A stretch of DNA of 52,624 nt from Pontibacter fetidus (GCF_010119545.1 NZ_JAAEAA010000026.1:1-52624), one strand, 5' to 3'; positions 36,426 to 46,235 are shown, counted from the stretch's first letter. Made by a program: numbers and translations. Notes: generated by a model not told the origin, from the letters alone.

Positions 36426-36759
36426 GAGTTGTAAGCTGCAGAAAAGAGATCATATTTAAAAGCATAAACTATAAGAGCGGGGCTGGTGCATAACCTTAGA
36501 GTCCCGCTTTTATAGTTTATAGTACTCATTCATCGTCTGCTAGTTCAAGATTGTAGCTCGTACTGTTACTCATGCTAAAGGTATAGCTGCTTAGAATAGA
36601 AGAGGCACGAGCTATATGCTTGCGCTCGAGGTGATTCGTATCTTATCCTTTAGATATGATGATATATGAAAAAAGAATTAAACTAGTTTAAAGCTTTTGT
36701 CCACCACAATCCAATTAGTGTAATATTTAATTTTTACTATATTGTAAAAATTTTTTATA
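36426..36759. other. Region before the AT-rich helicase
   Basis: 334 bases. The first third holds the terminator at 36471-36513; base composition then falls sharply to AT-rich, and the last 110 bases are almost pure A/T (TTTTTACTATATTGTAAAAA). No integration repeat is visible. Confidence 0.5.
36471..36513 (+). terminator. Terminator of the ArsR/AHSA1 operon
   Basis: Stem ATAAGAGCGGGGCT / AGTCCCGCTTTTAT with two G-T pairs, followed by AGTTTATAG. Confidence 0.6.
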
Positions 36760-39700
36760 ATGGTAAGGATAGAAGATATTACACTTTGGAGTCATCAGAA
36801 GGAGGCTATAGAAAAAGCTAAAGAATATCTTGATGGAGCTAATGAAAAAAGTTTCTTACTTAAACTTCCAACAGGTGCTGGTAAAACAGGAATTTTTGCT
36901 ACACTTTCAAGAGTAGTTTATTCTGATAGTAATATTTTGATAGTGGTGCCATCTATAGCATTGCGACAACAAGTTTATGATGAAGTAAGAGAAAAGTTTT
37001 GGGGTAAGACTAATGTTGACCCAGTTAATTTAGAAGAGAAATATATTAAGCAATTTGCGCCCGCAGATTTTGATATTATTCGAACAAATATTGAAAGTAA
37101 CACAAGCAACTCTCCTTTTATTTTAATATGTGTTATAAATACACTTCATCTATTAAGGAAAAAGAATCCAGACCATTATAGATTTCTAAAAGATCATGTC
37201 GATTTCGTAATATTTGATGAAGGACATCGTGAACCAGCATTTTCTTGGGCATCAGCAGTTAGAGGTATAAAAAAGAAGACTCTCTTATTTACTGCTACAC
37301 CTTTCAGGAATGACCTAAAGCTATTTAAGGTAGATAAAGAGTCTTATTATTATTTGTCACATCAGGAAGCCATCAATAATAATATAATTAGGGATGTAGA
37401 ATTCTTCCAATTTTCATTAAATGGGAAGTTTGGAGATTGGATCGATGATATCTTAAGAACTGTAAACCAACAAATAGCAAACTTTAAATCTAATGGAGAA
37501 AGTCTTGAGCCCAAAACTATAATACGCTGTGATAATAAAGAGTCTATTAAAAGAATAGTTAACTACTTAAAAAAGAAAAGATTTAAAGTACTTGGTATAC
37601 ATGAGGATTTGGGCAATGAGAGAAATTGTTTAAATGAAGTACCCGATAATACAGTATTAGCAAATTATGATATTATCGTACATCAGTTCAAATTAGCGGA
37701 GGGAATTGATTATCCTAATTTCTTAATACTTGTTGTCTTTGAAGATTTTAATAACGAAAGATCTTTAATACAACAGATTGGTCGAATCACAAGGAATAAT
37801 AATACTCCAGCAATGAAATCAGTTGTTATATGCTCTGATAAACAGGCATATGACCAAATATGGCAGAAGTATTTATTATATGATAATAATATTGTAGAGT
37901 ATAATAAGCTTTATGACTTAAGTGATTTTACTTTGCCAAATGAGAGAATTAGTTGGATATATTTTAATGGTGAATTCAAACGTGTAAGTCTTAAACAGCA
38001 AATTGGTGAAAATGATATTATACTTCCAAGAAGAGTTATCGCAAAAGATGTTCAATCTACGTTCGACTTCGAAATTTTAAAGGCAAATGTTGAAGAAGAA
38101 ATTGAGAAATATGATATTATTCCTATCAATGCGTTTGAATTAGCGAATCAAGGTTATGCTATTTTATATGAAATGTTTAATAACTCACCATATGTTAAAG
38201 AAGATGTTTTTATAGAAAATAAATTAGGTATAATTATTTTCTATCATATAAATAATAACCTGTTCTATTTCTCAACAGATAATATCATACCTGGTTGTAT
38301 AAATGAATTGCCAAATTTAGATCAATCTGTTTTATTAAGGGTTTTGAGTAGTAGTAAACGTTTTACTAGAATTAACTTAATCAATTCAGATGTTGGTAGA
38401 AATACTATAAAGTCAAATAATCTTACATCATACGCTTTAGAAAAATCTCCGATTGGTTTAACAGATCACAATCAAGTTGCTACTTTAACAGAAGCTATTA
38501 TAAGTGATGGGACTGATATTAGTAGAAGATATGTAGGGTTAACAAGATCTAGAATATCAGATTACAAATCAGATTATATACCTATCAATAGCTATTACAA
38601 TTGGCTAATACAATTAAATACTGCCCTTAATACAGCATCAATTAAAAGCAACTATCTCAGAAGATTTGCTCAGCAAATTAATGTCCCCAATGACCCTACT
38701 CCATCAAATATTATGTTCGATGTGGATGCCGATGATTTATCTGTTTTTAGAGCTAATGATAGATATCATTTTGAGATTGAAGAGTGTTCAATACCTGTTG
38801 TTAATAAAAAATTCAAAGTTATTGTTAGCTACAATAACAATATTAAAAAAGAATTTCCATGTAGTATTGAGTTTGACTCTAAGACAAAGAAGTATAAAAT
38901 TAAATCCCCTAATCTTTCAAAACTATTAACTAACCCCGCGAATAAGGAAAACTTCATTTCCTACCTTAATAGGTATCAACCTATTAGAATTGTTACAAAA
39001 GATAATAAAGCATTTTACACTTCTGGGAATTTTTATTCTCCGAAGTTGGATCTATTAGGTCGCTCTAATGACTTAAATATATTAGAAGTTTTTACTTCTG
39101 TTCAAATATTAAAAAACATAAAAAGTGAAAAGGGTAATAGTACAACATTACCTACTTCAAATAACTTATGGCATAAAGACACTTTATTTGGAATAGTTGC
39201 AAGGATGGGAAAAGGTTATAGATCTAAGGAACTAAGCAATTATTTCTCATTCGATATTTTAGTTTGTGAAGATTTAAATACTGAAATGGCAGATTTTATA
39301 GGAATTGATACCCGTAAAAATCGCTTAGTGTTGATACATGCGAAAGCAGATGATAAAAGGCTTTCGGCGAGTGCGTTTCAAGAAGTATGCGGTCAAGCAG
39401 TAAAGAACCTAGATTTTTTGTCTCCTTTCTATGAAAAAGAACCTGTTTTGAATGTTAAGAGATGGGATGGTAAATGGAAGCATAGTAATGTAGGTACCAT
39501 AAATTCAAGAATTTTATGTGGGAATAAAAATGGTAGTCAGATTTGGGATCTTTATCAAAAGATGTTAAAAGATCCAAATACTAAAAAAGAAGTTTGTTTA
39601 CTCACAGGAGCTTTATTTTGCAAAAACGATTTAGAAATAGAATTGCAAAAAACAAGAATAGAAGATGTAAAACCTGAAGTGATTCAATTAGTATATCTAA

Positions 39701-39762
39701 TTAGATCAACATGGAGTGCGGTTTCAAGTGTGGGTGCAACATTGAAAATATTTAGCTATTAA
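36760..39762 (+). CDS. Large AT-rich superfamily 2 helicase with possible C-terminal nuclease-like domain
   Basis: 1000 residues. The N-terminal helicase core has motif I LPTGAGKTG near 38, motif II DEGH near 153, motif III FTATP near 177 and motif VI QQIGRITR near 345, so it is a DEAD/DEAH-type ATPase with translocase capability. The C-terminal half contains ADFIGID (Asp845/Asp850) and LVLIHAKAD (His860, Lys862), an arrangement reminiscent of the PD-(D/E)xK nuclease core with His in the usual acidic place; this is a visual match only. No methylase, DUF1837 or other partner gene accompanies it. The gene is much more AT-rich than neighbours and lacks the exact palindrome, so horizontal transfer and a defence role are plausible. 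It starts at an ATG and ends before a clear terminator. Confidence 0.78.
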   Translation: MVRIEDITLWSHQKEAIEKAKEYLDGANEKSFLLKLPTGAGKTGIFATLSRVVYSDSNILIVVPSIALRQQVYDEVREKFWGKTNVDPVNLEEKYIKQFAPADFDIIRTNIESNTSNSPFILICVINTLHLLRKKNPDHYRFLKDHVDFVIFDEGHREPAFSWASAVRGIKKKTLLFTATPFRNDLKLFKVDKESYYYLSHQEAINNNIIRDVEFFQFSLNGKFGDWIDDILRTVNQQIANFKSNGESLEPKTIIRCDNKESIKRIVNYLKKKRFKVLGIHEDLGNERNCLNEVPDNTVLANYDIIVHQFKLAEGIDYPNFLILVVFEDFNNERSLIQQIGRITRNNNTPAMKSVVICSDKQAYDQIWQKYLLYDNNIVEYNKLYDLSDFTLPNERISWIYFNGEFKRVSLKQQIGENDIILPRRVIAKDVQSTFDFEILKANVEEEIEKYDIIPINAFELANQGYAILYEMFNNSPYVKEDVFIENKLGIIIFYHINNNLFYFSTDNIIPGCINELPNLDQSVLLRVLSSSKRFTRINLINSDVGRNTIKSNNLTSYALEKSPIGLTDHNQVATLTEAIISDGTDISRRYVGLTRSRISDYKSDYIPINSYYNWLIQLNTALNTASIKSNYLRRFAQQINVPNDPTPSNIMFDVDADDLSVFRANDRYHFEIEECSIPVVNKKFKVIVSYNNNIKKEFPCSIEFDSKTKKYKIKSPNLSKLLTNPANKENFISYLNRYQPIRIVTKDNKAFYTSGNFYSPKLDLLGRSNDLNILEVFTSVQILKNIKSEKGNSTTLPTSNNLWHKDTLFGIVARMGKGYRSKELSNYFSFDILVCEDLNTEMADFIGIDTRKNRLVLIHAKADDKRLSASAFQEVCGQAVKNLDFLSPFYEKEPVLNVKRWDGKWKHSNVGTINSRILCGNKNGSQIWDLYQKMLKDPNTKKEVCLLTGALFCKNDLEIELQKTRIEDVKPEVIQLVYLIRSTWSAVSSVGATLKIFSY

Positions 39763-39827
39763 TTTTGTACGGACATTAGTTTGAAAAATATTTATTTACA
39801 CTAGACTTCAACTTCTCATAATTTTGT

Positions 39828-39853
39828 AAGCAGGTATTTTGTACCTGCTTTTT
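39828..39853 (+). terminator. Terminator of the helicase gene
   Basis: Perfect nine-base stem AAGCAGGTA / TACCTGCTT with loop TTTTG and a T-run. It lies only 28 bases before the chosen HrpB start. Confidence 0.8.
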
Positions 39854-39881
39854 GCTATACTATCATATAATTTTTTACCCC

Positions 39882-42332
39882 TTGCCCTTCAATCCATTTA
39901 CCATAGACTTACCCGTTCGGGAAATTATACCTGCTGTTAGGGAGCACCTTGCGGCGCAGAACACGCTGATCGTAAATGCCCCTCCCGGAGCCGGTAAAAG
40001 CACCTTGCTGCCGCTGGCTATACTGGATGAAGTATGGCTGAAAGATCAGAAGATTATCATGCTGGAGCCCCGGCGCCTGGCGGCCAAAACCATTGCCGAG
40101 CGCCTGGCGCAACTGCTGGGCGAGGAGGTAGGCCAGACCGTTGGTTACCGCATCCGTTTCGAGACGCGCATCTCCGAGCAAACCCGCATCGAAGTCGTTA
40201 CCGAAGGCATCCTTACCCGCATGATCCACAGCGACCGCTCGCTTACGGGTGTAGGCCTCGTGATCTTTGATGAGTTTCATGAGCGCAGCATCCATGCCGA
40301 TGTAGCCATGGCCCTGAGCCGGGAAGCGCAGCACACGCTTCGCCCGGACCTGCGCATTATGGTGATGTCGGCCACCCTGGATATGCCCCAGCTTACGAGT
40401 ATACTCAAGGCCCCGGTGGCGCAAAGTATGGGGCGGCAATACCCTGTAGATACCATTTACACCGGCGACGCCGACGACCGCATGCTGCCCGAAATGACGG
40501 CCCGTGTGGTGCAGCAGGCAGCGCAGGAGCGGGAAGGAGATATCCTCGTGTTCCTGCCCGGCGAAAACGACATCCGGAAGGTAGAAGAATTACTCCACAG
40601 GCAGCTGCGCGATTTTAAGATACACCCGCTGTTCGGTATGCTGCCTTTTAACAAGCAGTACGCCGCCATTATGCCCAACCGCGAAGGCAAACGCAAAGTA
40701 GTGCTGGCCACCAGTATCGCCGAGACCAGCTTAACCATAGAAGGCATTTCGGTGGTGGTGGATACGGGCTTCGGCAAAACCTCCCGCTTCGATCCGAAGT
40801 CCGGTTTGTCGCGCCTCGAAACGGTGCGTATCTCCAAAGACGCCGCCGACCAGCGTGCCGGTCGCGCCGGTCGTCTGGGCCCTGGTACCGCTTACCGCAT
40901 GTGGAGCAAAACCACGCAGGAGCGCATGGCCCCGCACCGCACCCCCGAGATCATGGAAGCTGACTTGTCCTCGCTGGTGCTGGACATGGCGCAGTGGGGC
41001 ATTACGGATATCCGGGGCCTTACCTGGCTGAACCCGCCGCCGCGCGCTGCTTTGCAATCGGCCACTGAAATGCTGCACCAGCTGCAGGCGCTGGAGCATG
41101 GCCGCATAACAGCGCATGGCAAGAAAATGCACACGCTGCCCTGCCACCCACGCATCGCGCACATGCTATTAAAAGCCGATGGATCCGACCAGGTAGCGCT
41201 GGCAGGTGATATTGCCGCCATCCTGGAAGAGCGCGACCCGCTGGATCGCAATGCCGGCATCGACATTAACTTAAGAATTGAAGCGCTTAGAAGGTATAGG
41301 AAAGAGCAGGGGCAGGGCAAGAAATTTGGTAAGATAGAGAAGGTAGCCCGCTCGTACCGCCAGCTGTTTAGTATAGAGCCTGATAACGGCAAATTTGATG
41401 AGTATGAAACCGGTGTGCTGCTGACGCATTGCTACCCCGAGCGTATTGCGTACGCCCGCCCCGGCAACAACGCGCAGTTCCAGCTGGCTAGCGGTCAATA
41501 CGCGTCTGCTGGTCACCGCGACGACCTGGCGCACGAGCCCTGGCTGGCCATCGCGCACCTGCACGCCGGAACCGGCGACAACCCCGGTCGTATTTTCCTG
41601 GCATCGCCGCTCAACCCGAGAGATCTGGCCCCGCTCGTAAAACAGCAGGAAGTTTATACCTGGGATGTAAACGACGGCGAACTGACTGCCTCTATGGATA
41701 CCCGCATCGGAAGTATAGTTCTGCAAAGCAAACCGCTGCCACCACCCGACGAGAAGCACCGCGTTCCTGCCATTTCCGAAGCCATCAAGCACGAAGGCGA
41801 GCACCTGCTGGACTTTAACCACGACGTAACACAATGGCAAAACCGTGTAATGAGCCTGCGCAAATGGCGCCCCTCCGAGTTCTGGCCCGACGTAAGCACC
41901 GCTACTTTACTGATGACCAATTGGGACTGGCTGAAGCCATACCTGTTCGACATTGAGCACCCCGACGAGCTAATGGAGCTGGAGCTGCTGCCTATACTTC
42001 AGAAGTTTTTAGATACTGATAAACTGGCAAGAATGGACGTGCTGGCTCCCGCGTGTATAGTTTTACCTGATGGTTCTTCGATTGAGCTGGAGTATAAACC
42101 CGATGGGTCGCAGCCAAAACTGGAGATTCGTTTGCAGGATATACTTGGCTGGGAGAGTAGCCCGACTGTGGATGAAGGAGAGATGACGGTAGAGCTGGCT
42201 TTGCTGTCGCCGGAGCTAAAGCCTATTACCACGGTGTCGGACCTGGCTAGTTTCTGGAAAGGGAATTATCGCGTGATCAAACGACAGCTGGAGGTGGTGT
42301 TTCCGGAGATAGATTGGAGTAGGGGAGTGTAG
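39882..42332 (+). CDS. hrpB: ATP-dependent RNA helicase HrpB
   Basis: A DEAH-type helicase of 816 residues. No ATG lies near the start; the TTG at 39882 gives MPFNPFTIDLPV, matching the family N-terminus (NPF-x-IDLPV). Seen: NAPPGAGKSTLLPLAIL (motif I), DEFHERSIHADVA (motif II), VMSATLD, ATSIAETSLTIEG, QRAGRAGRLGPG (motif VI), and the HrpB-specific C-terminal region with VMSLRKWRPSEFWPDVS and the WSRGV end. Its cellular role in bacteria is poorly defined, perhaps RNA processing. The promoter must sit in the AT-rich gap near the helicase terminator. The GC content is much higher than that of the preceding gene. Confidence 0.93.
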   Translation: MPFNPFTIDLPVREIIPAVREHLAAQNTLIVNAPPGAGKSTLLPLAILDEVWLKDQKIIMLEPRRLAAKTIAERLAQLLGEEVGQTVGYRIRFETRISEQTRIEVVTEGILTRMIHSDRSLTGVGLVIFDEFHERSIHADVAMALSREAQHTLRPDLRIMVMSATLDMPQLTSILKAPVAQSMGRQYPVDTIYTGDADDRMLPEMTARVVQQAAQEREGDILVFLPGENDIRKVEELLHRQLRDFKIHPLFGMLPFNKQYAAIMPNREGKRKVVLATSIAETSLTIEGISVVVDTGFGKTSRFDPKSGLSRLETVRISKDAADQRAGRAGRLGPGTAYRMWSKTTQERMAPHRTPEIMEADLSSLVLDMAQWGITDIRGLTWLNPPPRAALQSATEMLHQLQALEHGRITAHGKKMHTLPCHPRIAHMLLKADGSDQVALAGDIAAILEERDPLDRNAGIDINLRIEALRRYRKEQGQGKKFGKIEKVARSYRQLFSIEPDNGKFDEYETGVLLTHCYPERIAYARPGNNAQFQLASGQYASAGHRDDLAHEPWLAIAHLHAGTGDNPGRIFLASPLNPRDLAPLVKQQEVYTWDVNDGELTASMDTRIGSIVLQSKPLPPPDEKHRVPAISEAIKHEGEHLLDFNHDVTQWQNRVMSLRKWRPSEFWPDVSTATLLMTNWDWLKPYLFDIEHPDELMELELLPILQKFLDTDKLARMDVLAPACIVLPDGSSIELEYKPDGSQPKLEIRLQDILGWESSPTVDEGEMTVELALLSPELKPITTVSDLASFWKGNYRVIKRQLEVVFPEIDWSRGV

Positions 42333-42430
42333 AGACGCAATACTTTGCATCTTTAAGGTTAGAAAGTTTTTAGACCTCGCAGCATCCGGTGGTCCTGCGA
42401 GTGTCTCGCTGGTATTGCTTTGTAGGTAAC

Positions 42431-42880
<450 letters not shown>

Positions 42881-43280
42881 AATTCATTACAGTGTGCTCT
42901 TTGCAGACAACTGTTACAAACCAAAAATTCCCCTCCTTAGACAAGGAGGGGCAGGGGTGGTTGGACCACGGCAACTATAGCAAAAACTGAAATTCCCCTG
43001 AAACACAAGTTAAAACGAGAGTTTGCAGCGAGTAAGCTAACCTCACCTCACAGAGCTGTTAAAGTCTAACTAAAGAACTATAGTCTGTGCTAAAACCAAA
43101 CATATTACCAGGAGTTGCAAATGCAATTTAGCCTATGGCATAACTACTTTCTGCACATACTTTCGGGCATCCAACACAACAACGTACAATTCTTGCCGTT
43201 AAATAGGAAACAAAATCGCTTGCCTGATGGCATTTGGCCTGAAGGAAGCATGAAATATTTATAAATAAACACTAAATACT
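42881..43280. other. Repeat-bearing intergenic region
   Basis: 400 bases holding the right family B repeat (42925-42969), a degraded AATTCCCC fragment near 42991, an ACGAGAGTTTG stretch near 43016 shared with 33467-33477, and two CTATAG motifs. The promoter of the lipoprotein gene at 43281 must lie at the end, but no clear box is seen. Confidence 0.55.
42925..42969 (+). repeat. Family B hairpin repeat, right copy
   Basis: AAATT then the perfect hairpin CCCCTCCTTAGACAAGGAGG plus GG, then CAGGGGTGG and TTGGACCAC. Inverted relative to 42431-42475. Confidence 0.85.
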
Positions 43281-43694
43281 ATGAAAAAACTTAATTGGGC
43301 ATTCCTTATTCTTTTCTCTTTTGCATTTGTTGCCTGCGACGATGACGATGATGATGTAACACTGGACACAACCGATCCGGTAATCACGATTACTTCTCCT
43401 ACAACTGGTGCTACTGTTACTGCTGGTGGTGTAATTAACCTGGAAGGTACTGTAACCGATAACGAAGGCCTGGAAGAAATTACCGTGAGCATGACTGACC
43501 CGGATGGCACTACTACAGAGCTTTCAGACAAGTCTATCAGAGATTTCCTGAACGATGACAGAGAAGCAGATTTCGACATTGATATTAACGTAGATGCAAA
43601 TGCAGCTGCTGGTGACTGGATGGTAACTGTTACTGCAGTAGACGATGCCGGTAACGAAGCTTCGGAGTCAGTAACTGTTACGCTGACTGAATAA
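43281..43694 (+). CDS. Ig-like lipoprotein with poly-Asp surface tag
   Basis: 137 residues. Signal peptide MKKLNWAFLILFSFAFVAC with the lipidated Cys at 19, directly followed by six aspartates. In Bacteroidetes, charged residues just after the Cys are known to act as surface-export signals, so a cell-surface location is likely (inference for this protein). The rest is one Ig-like module (DPVITITSPTTGATVTAGG to ASESVTVTLTE), seen in many adhesin or matrix proteins. ATG context is ATACTATG. A long perfect hairpin terminates it. Confidence 0.82.
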   Translation: MKKLNWAFLILFSFAFVACDDDDDDVTLDTTDPVITITSPTTGATVTAGGVINLEGTVTDNEGLEEITVSMTDPDGTTTELSDKSIRDFLNDDREADFDIDINVDANAAAGDWMVTVTAVDDAGNEASESVTVTLTE

Positions 43695-43721
43695 GCCTGA
43701 AAACCTAACGTAAGTTACAAT

Positions 43722-43760
43722 ACACCAAAGGCCTTGCAATATGTAAGGCCTTTGGTGTTT
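43722..43760. terminator. Strong terminator of the Ig-like lipoprotein gene
   Basis: Perfect 14-base stem ACACCAAAGGCCTT / AAGGCCTTTGGTGT with a nine-base loop and a T-run. Confidence 0.88.
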
Positions 43761-44009
43761 TATGCAAATCCTGGAAACTACTTATCAGGCAACTATAGGC
43801 TTTCAGAATAGCTATACTTTAAACTTTTTTTAAATTTTTTTCGATTAAAAAACTGCGATTAAAGCATGTTGAGTTGGAAATGGGATAATCTCTGAAAAAT
43901 AATTTAATTATTTTTGATGAGTTTGTAACCTGCCTGCAACAACCCCCGTATAAAAGGGTGGCTAAAAGTTGAAGATGGTTCTATTTTAATAATAAACCAT
44001 TCGATATAG

Positions 44010-44043
44010 AAAACGGACTCCTGAAAAGGCGTCCGTTTTTGTT
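44010..44043. terminator. Terminator, probably for the minus-strand ABC gene
   Basis: Stem AAAACGGAC / GTCCGTTTT with T-rich flank, 35 bases beyond the ABC ATPase stop on the minus strand; it could also act on the plus strand. Confidence 0.75.
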
Positions 44044-44077
44044 TTTAAGGCATTTGGTTTTGACTGTCTATAGTCTG

Positions 44078-45061
44078 CTATACAAACCAAACCGCATTGT
44101 CCGGAACAGAAATACCGATGCTGTCGCCTGGCTTATAGTTATTTTCGCCAGTCCTTATAGTTAAGGGCACCTCTTCTACTAAAATTTCCAGTTCGTAATG
44201 GCTTCCGAAGTAATGTGTGGTGGTAACTTTTCCGGTTATGGCGCTGCTATCCTGACGGGTAACAATAAACCTTTCAGGGCGGATAAGTAAGCTTTTACTT
44301 GTTGTTTCTTTGCTGGTAAGTTGGGTAAATATGCCTGCTTTGCCAGGAGGTATCACATTGTACTTTCCGAAAAGGGATGCGGCATACTCGTTTACCGGCT
44401 GCTGGTAAATTTGCTGCGGCCTGCCTTGTTGTATCAGCTTCCCGTTTTGCATTACCATAATTTCGTCAGCCCACGAGAGCGTATCGTGCGGGTCGTGGGA
44501 GATGAGGAGACAGGTAATGCCAAGTTCTTCACTGATGTCGTTTATCACTGCTTTCAGGATGCTTTTATGGCCCATATCGAGGTTGGAAAAAGGCTCATCC
44601 AGTAATAAAAGGCCGGGCCAAGAGCTAAGCAGGCGGGCTAATGCAATCCGTTGCCTTTCGCCACCCGAAAGCTGGTTGGTTTTGCGTTTTGCTAAATGGC
44701 TGATGCGGCAAATTTCGTACAGGGTGTTGGCTTCCTCACCCGACAAGGTATTGGTATAGCTGAGCACCTGCTCTACCCGCAAAAACTGCGGCAGCTCAAA
44801 ATGCTGCGACAGGTAAGCGATATCGGCATGGCCGGGTACCAGTTTGTCGTGCGGGCCGATCACTTTTTTGCCCTGGTATAAAACCTGGCCCGAGGCAGGT
44901 TGCACCAGGCCGGCTATAGTTTGCAGCAGCGTGCTTTTACCAGAGCCTGTTTCGCCGGCAATCGCAATTTTCTGATGTTCTTTCAGGCTAAAGGTAATAT
45001 CATGCAAGATCACATTTCCTTCTTCCACCACACTAATTCCGGATACATCTAAAAAGCTCAT
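44078..45061 (-). CDS. ABC transporter ATPase with TOBE domain (importer type)
   Basis: 327 residues: an ATP-binding cassette of the iron/spermidine/molybdate importer class plus a C-terminal TOBE-type domain (about 250-327, LLIRPERFIVTRQD and the VTTTHYFGSHYELEILVEE strand). Seen: Walker A AIAGETGSGKSTLLQ near 36, signature LSGGERQRIALARLL, Walker B LLLLDEPFSNLD and H-loop CLLISHDPHDTL. The permease and binding-protein genes are not adjacent, which is unusual for this class; they may lie elsewhere. It works at the inner membrane face. Confidence 0.9.
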   Translation of the reverse strand: MSFLDVSGISVVEEGNVILHDITFSLKEHQKIAIAGETGSGKSTLLQTIAGLVQPASGQVLYQGKKVIGPHDKLVPGHADIAYLSQHFELPQFLRVEQVLSYTNTLSGEEANTLYEICRISHLAKRKTNQLSGGERQRIALARLLSSWPGLLLLDEPFSNLDMGHKSILKAVINDISEELGITCLLISHDPHDTLSWADEIMVMQNGKLIQQGRPQQIYQQPVNEYAASLFGKYNVIPPGKAGIFTQLTSKETTSKSLLIRPERFIVTRQDSSAITGKVTTTHYFGSHYELEILVEEVPLTIRTGENNYKPGDSIGISVPDNAVWFV

Positions 45062-45405
45062 AAGGGTAAGTTTTGCTGCCAGCAGTTAACGCACAAAGCT
45101 ACTTTAAAGCAGCCATGTTTCCGAGTGTTACGCCCGATAGATGGTGTTGGCAGATGCGCTATAGTTGGGGCAGTAGTTTAATAACAGAGCAACTATAATT
45201 AGGGAATAGTATGAAACAGAAATAGCCGCTCCGATAAAAAGAGAGGCTATCTTAAAAGTGAAACTATAGTTGCCAAGGGTATGTGAGTTGGCAAAGAAAA
45301 AAGTACGGAGGGTAATGATAAACGTATATACCTGAAACGTTTACCAGTACCATCAGCAGCAATACGGCAGCACTCCTTTTACAAGTATGGCAGCGCCGGT
45401 TATTT
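45062..45405. other. Intergenic region with a possible frame-split membrane ORF (minus strand)
   Basis: 344 bases, two CTATAG copies, of which one is an exact AACTATAGTT (45262-45271). On the minus strand one frame reads AAVLLLMVLVNVSGIYV and, after a shift near 45325, another continues YTFIITLRTFFFANSH through two hydrophobic stretches to a stop at 45128-45130. A frameshifted or degraded small membrane gene is possible but not supported by a start in the second frame. Confidence 0.3.
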
Positions 45406-45861
45406 TTAGGCCAGTTTTACTTTAACGGCGTTCAGGCCCTTCAGCCCTTTTTCCACTTCAAAAGTAACTTTGTCGTTTTCCTTAATGGCGCTTGCAAGGC
45501 CGTTCTGGTGCACAAAAATACTTTCCTGGGTTTCGTGGTCTTTAATAAAACCGTAGCCTTTAGAAGTATTAAACATGGTTACCGTTCCTTTACGGATCAG
45601 GTCAGCCGGGTCAGCATCTGCCTGACGCGACACACCGATCTGTATGTCTTCCTGCTTAATAACTTTCTTTTTCTTGGTAGGATCCGGTGGGGTTTCGGTA
45701 ATGTTACCGTTTTCATCCACGTATGCCAGCATCTCGTCCAGTTCTTTGCCCTTGTTAGAGTTAGCCTTACGATCCTCTTTCTTTGCTTCCTTGTCCTGTC
45801 TCTTTCTTAACTTTTTCTTTTCTTTTTCTTTTTTACTGAAGGTTTCCTGTGATCTACCCAT
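45406..45861 (-). CDS. Cold-shock domain protein with long basic N-terminal extension
   Basis: 151 residues. The C-terminal 62 residues form a cold-shock domain (RKGTVTMFNTSKGYGFIKDH, then ESIFVHQNGLAS and VTFEVEKGLKGLNAVKVKLA) with RNP1 (KGYGFI) and RNP2 (IFVHQ) motifs for single-stranded nucleic acid. The N-terminus is extremely Lys/Glu/Arg-rich (SKKEKEKKKLRKRQDKEAKK), unlike classical CspA of about 65 residues. It likely binds RNA and may act on the ribosome or as a chaperone. Two further genes with related themes follow upstream on the same strand. Confidence 0.9.
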   Translation of the reverse strand: MGRSQETFSKKEKEKKKLRKRQDKEAKKEDRKANSNKGKELDEMLAYVDENGNITETPPDPTKKKKVIKQEDIQIGVSRQADADPADLIRKGTVTMFNTSKGYGFIKDHETQESIFVHQNGLASAIKENDKVTFEVEKGLKGLNAVKVKLA

Positions 45862-45923
45862 TTGTTGTTCTCTGTTTTTCTTTTTTTATGTTCTACTGTT
45901 GGTTACCGCAGTTTGGGGGCTTG

Positions 45924-46148
45924 TTACTTGGCCAGGTAATTGGTGCCGTTGCGTATCCACTTCTCGAAGAAGTTATTGTCGCTAAACTCGCCTGTTACCA
46001 GTTCAAAATCAGCTACGTTTTTGTTTGTACGCGAATCCATGAAACCTGGTAACGAATCCTGGTTATTCGGGATCCATTCCTGTCCTTTTTTTAAGGCTAC
46101 ACATATATATTCGCGGGTGGTGGTATCTACCAGGTATTTTCTGTTCAT
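45924..46148 (-). CDS. Small hypothetical protein between two cold-shock genes
   Basis: 74 residues, soluble, starting MNRKYLVDTTTREYICVALKK. No domain recognised. An overlapping frame on the plus strand of equal length is not credible by composition. It lies 62 bases upstream of the longer cold-shock gene on the same strand, after the terminator at 46236-46265, so it may share a promoter with that gene and be co-expressed under cold stress (inference). Confidence 0.55.
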   Translation of the reverse strand: MNRKYLVDTTTREYICVALKKGQEWIPNNQDSLPGFMDSRTNKNVADFELVTGEFSDNNFFEKWIRNGTNYLAK

Positions 46149-46235
46149 CTTAGTTGGGGTTTAAAAATGGATAACGAAACGATAGCCAGGGTTGCTAAAA
46201 CCAGGGGAGAGGTGCAGTTGCTTCGCAAACAAATA

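Larger units (their letters stand above)
43695..44077. other. Gap between convergent genes with two terminators
   Basis: 383 bases. Terminators at 43722-43760 and 44010-44043 border about 250 bases of AT-rich sequence that has no frame of note. A small RNA on the plus strand ending at the second hairpin is possible, but the hairpin can equally serve the minus-strand ABC gene. Confidence 0.45.

Noticed and set aside
41271..41840. 189-codon minus-strand frame within hrpB
   Set aside because: Opposite a conserved HrpB region; long only because the gene is GC-rich.
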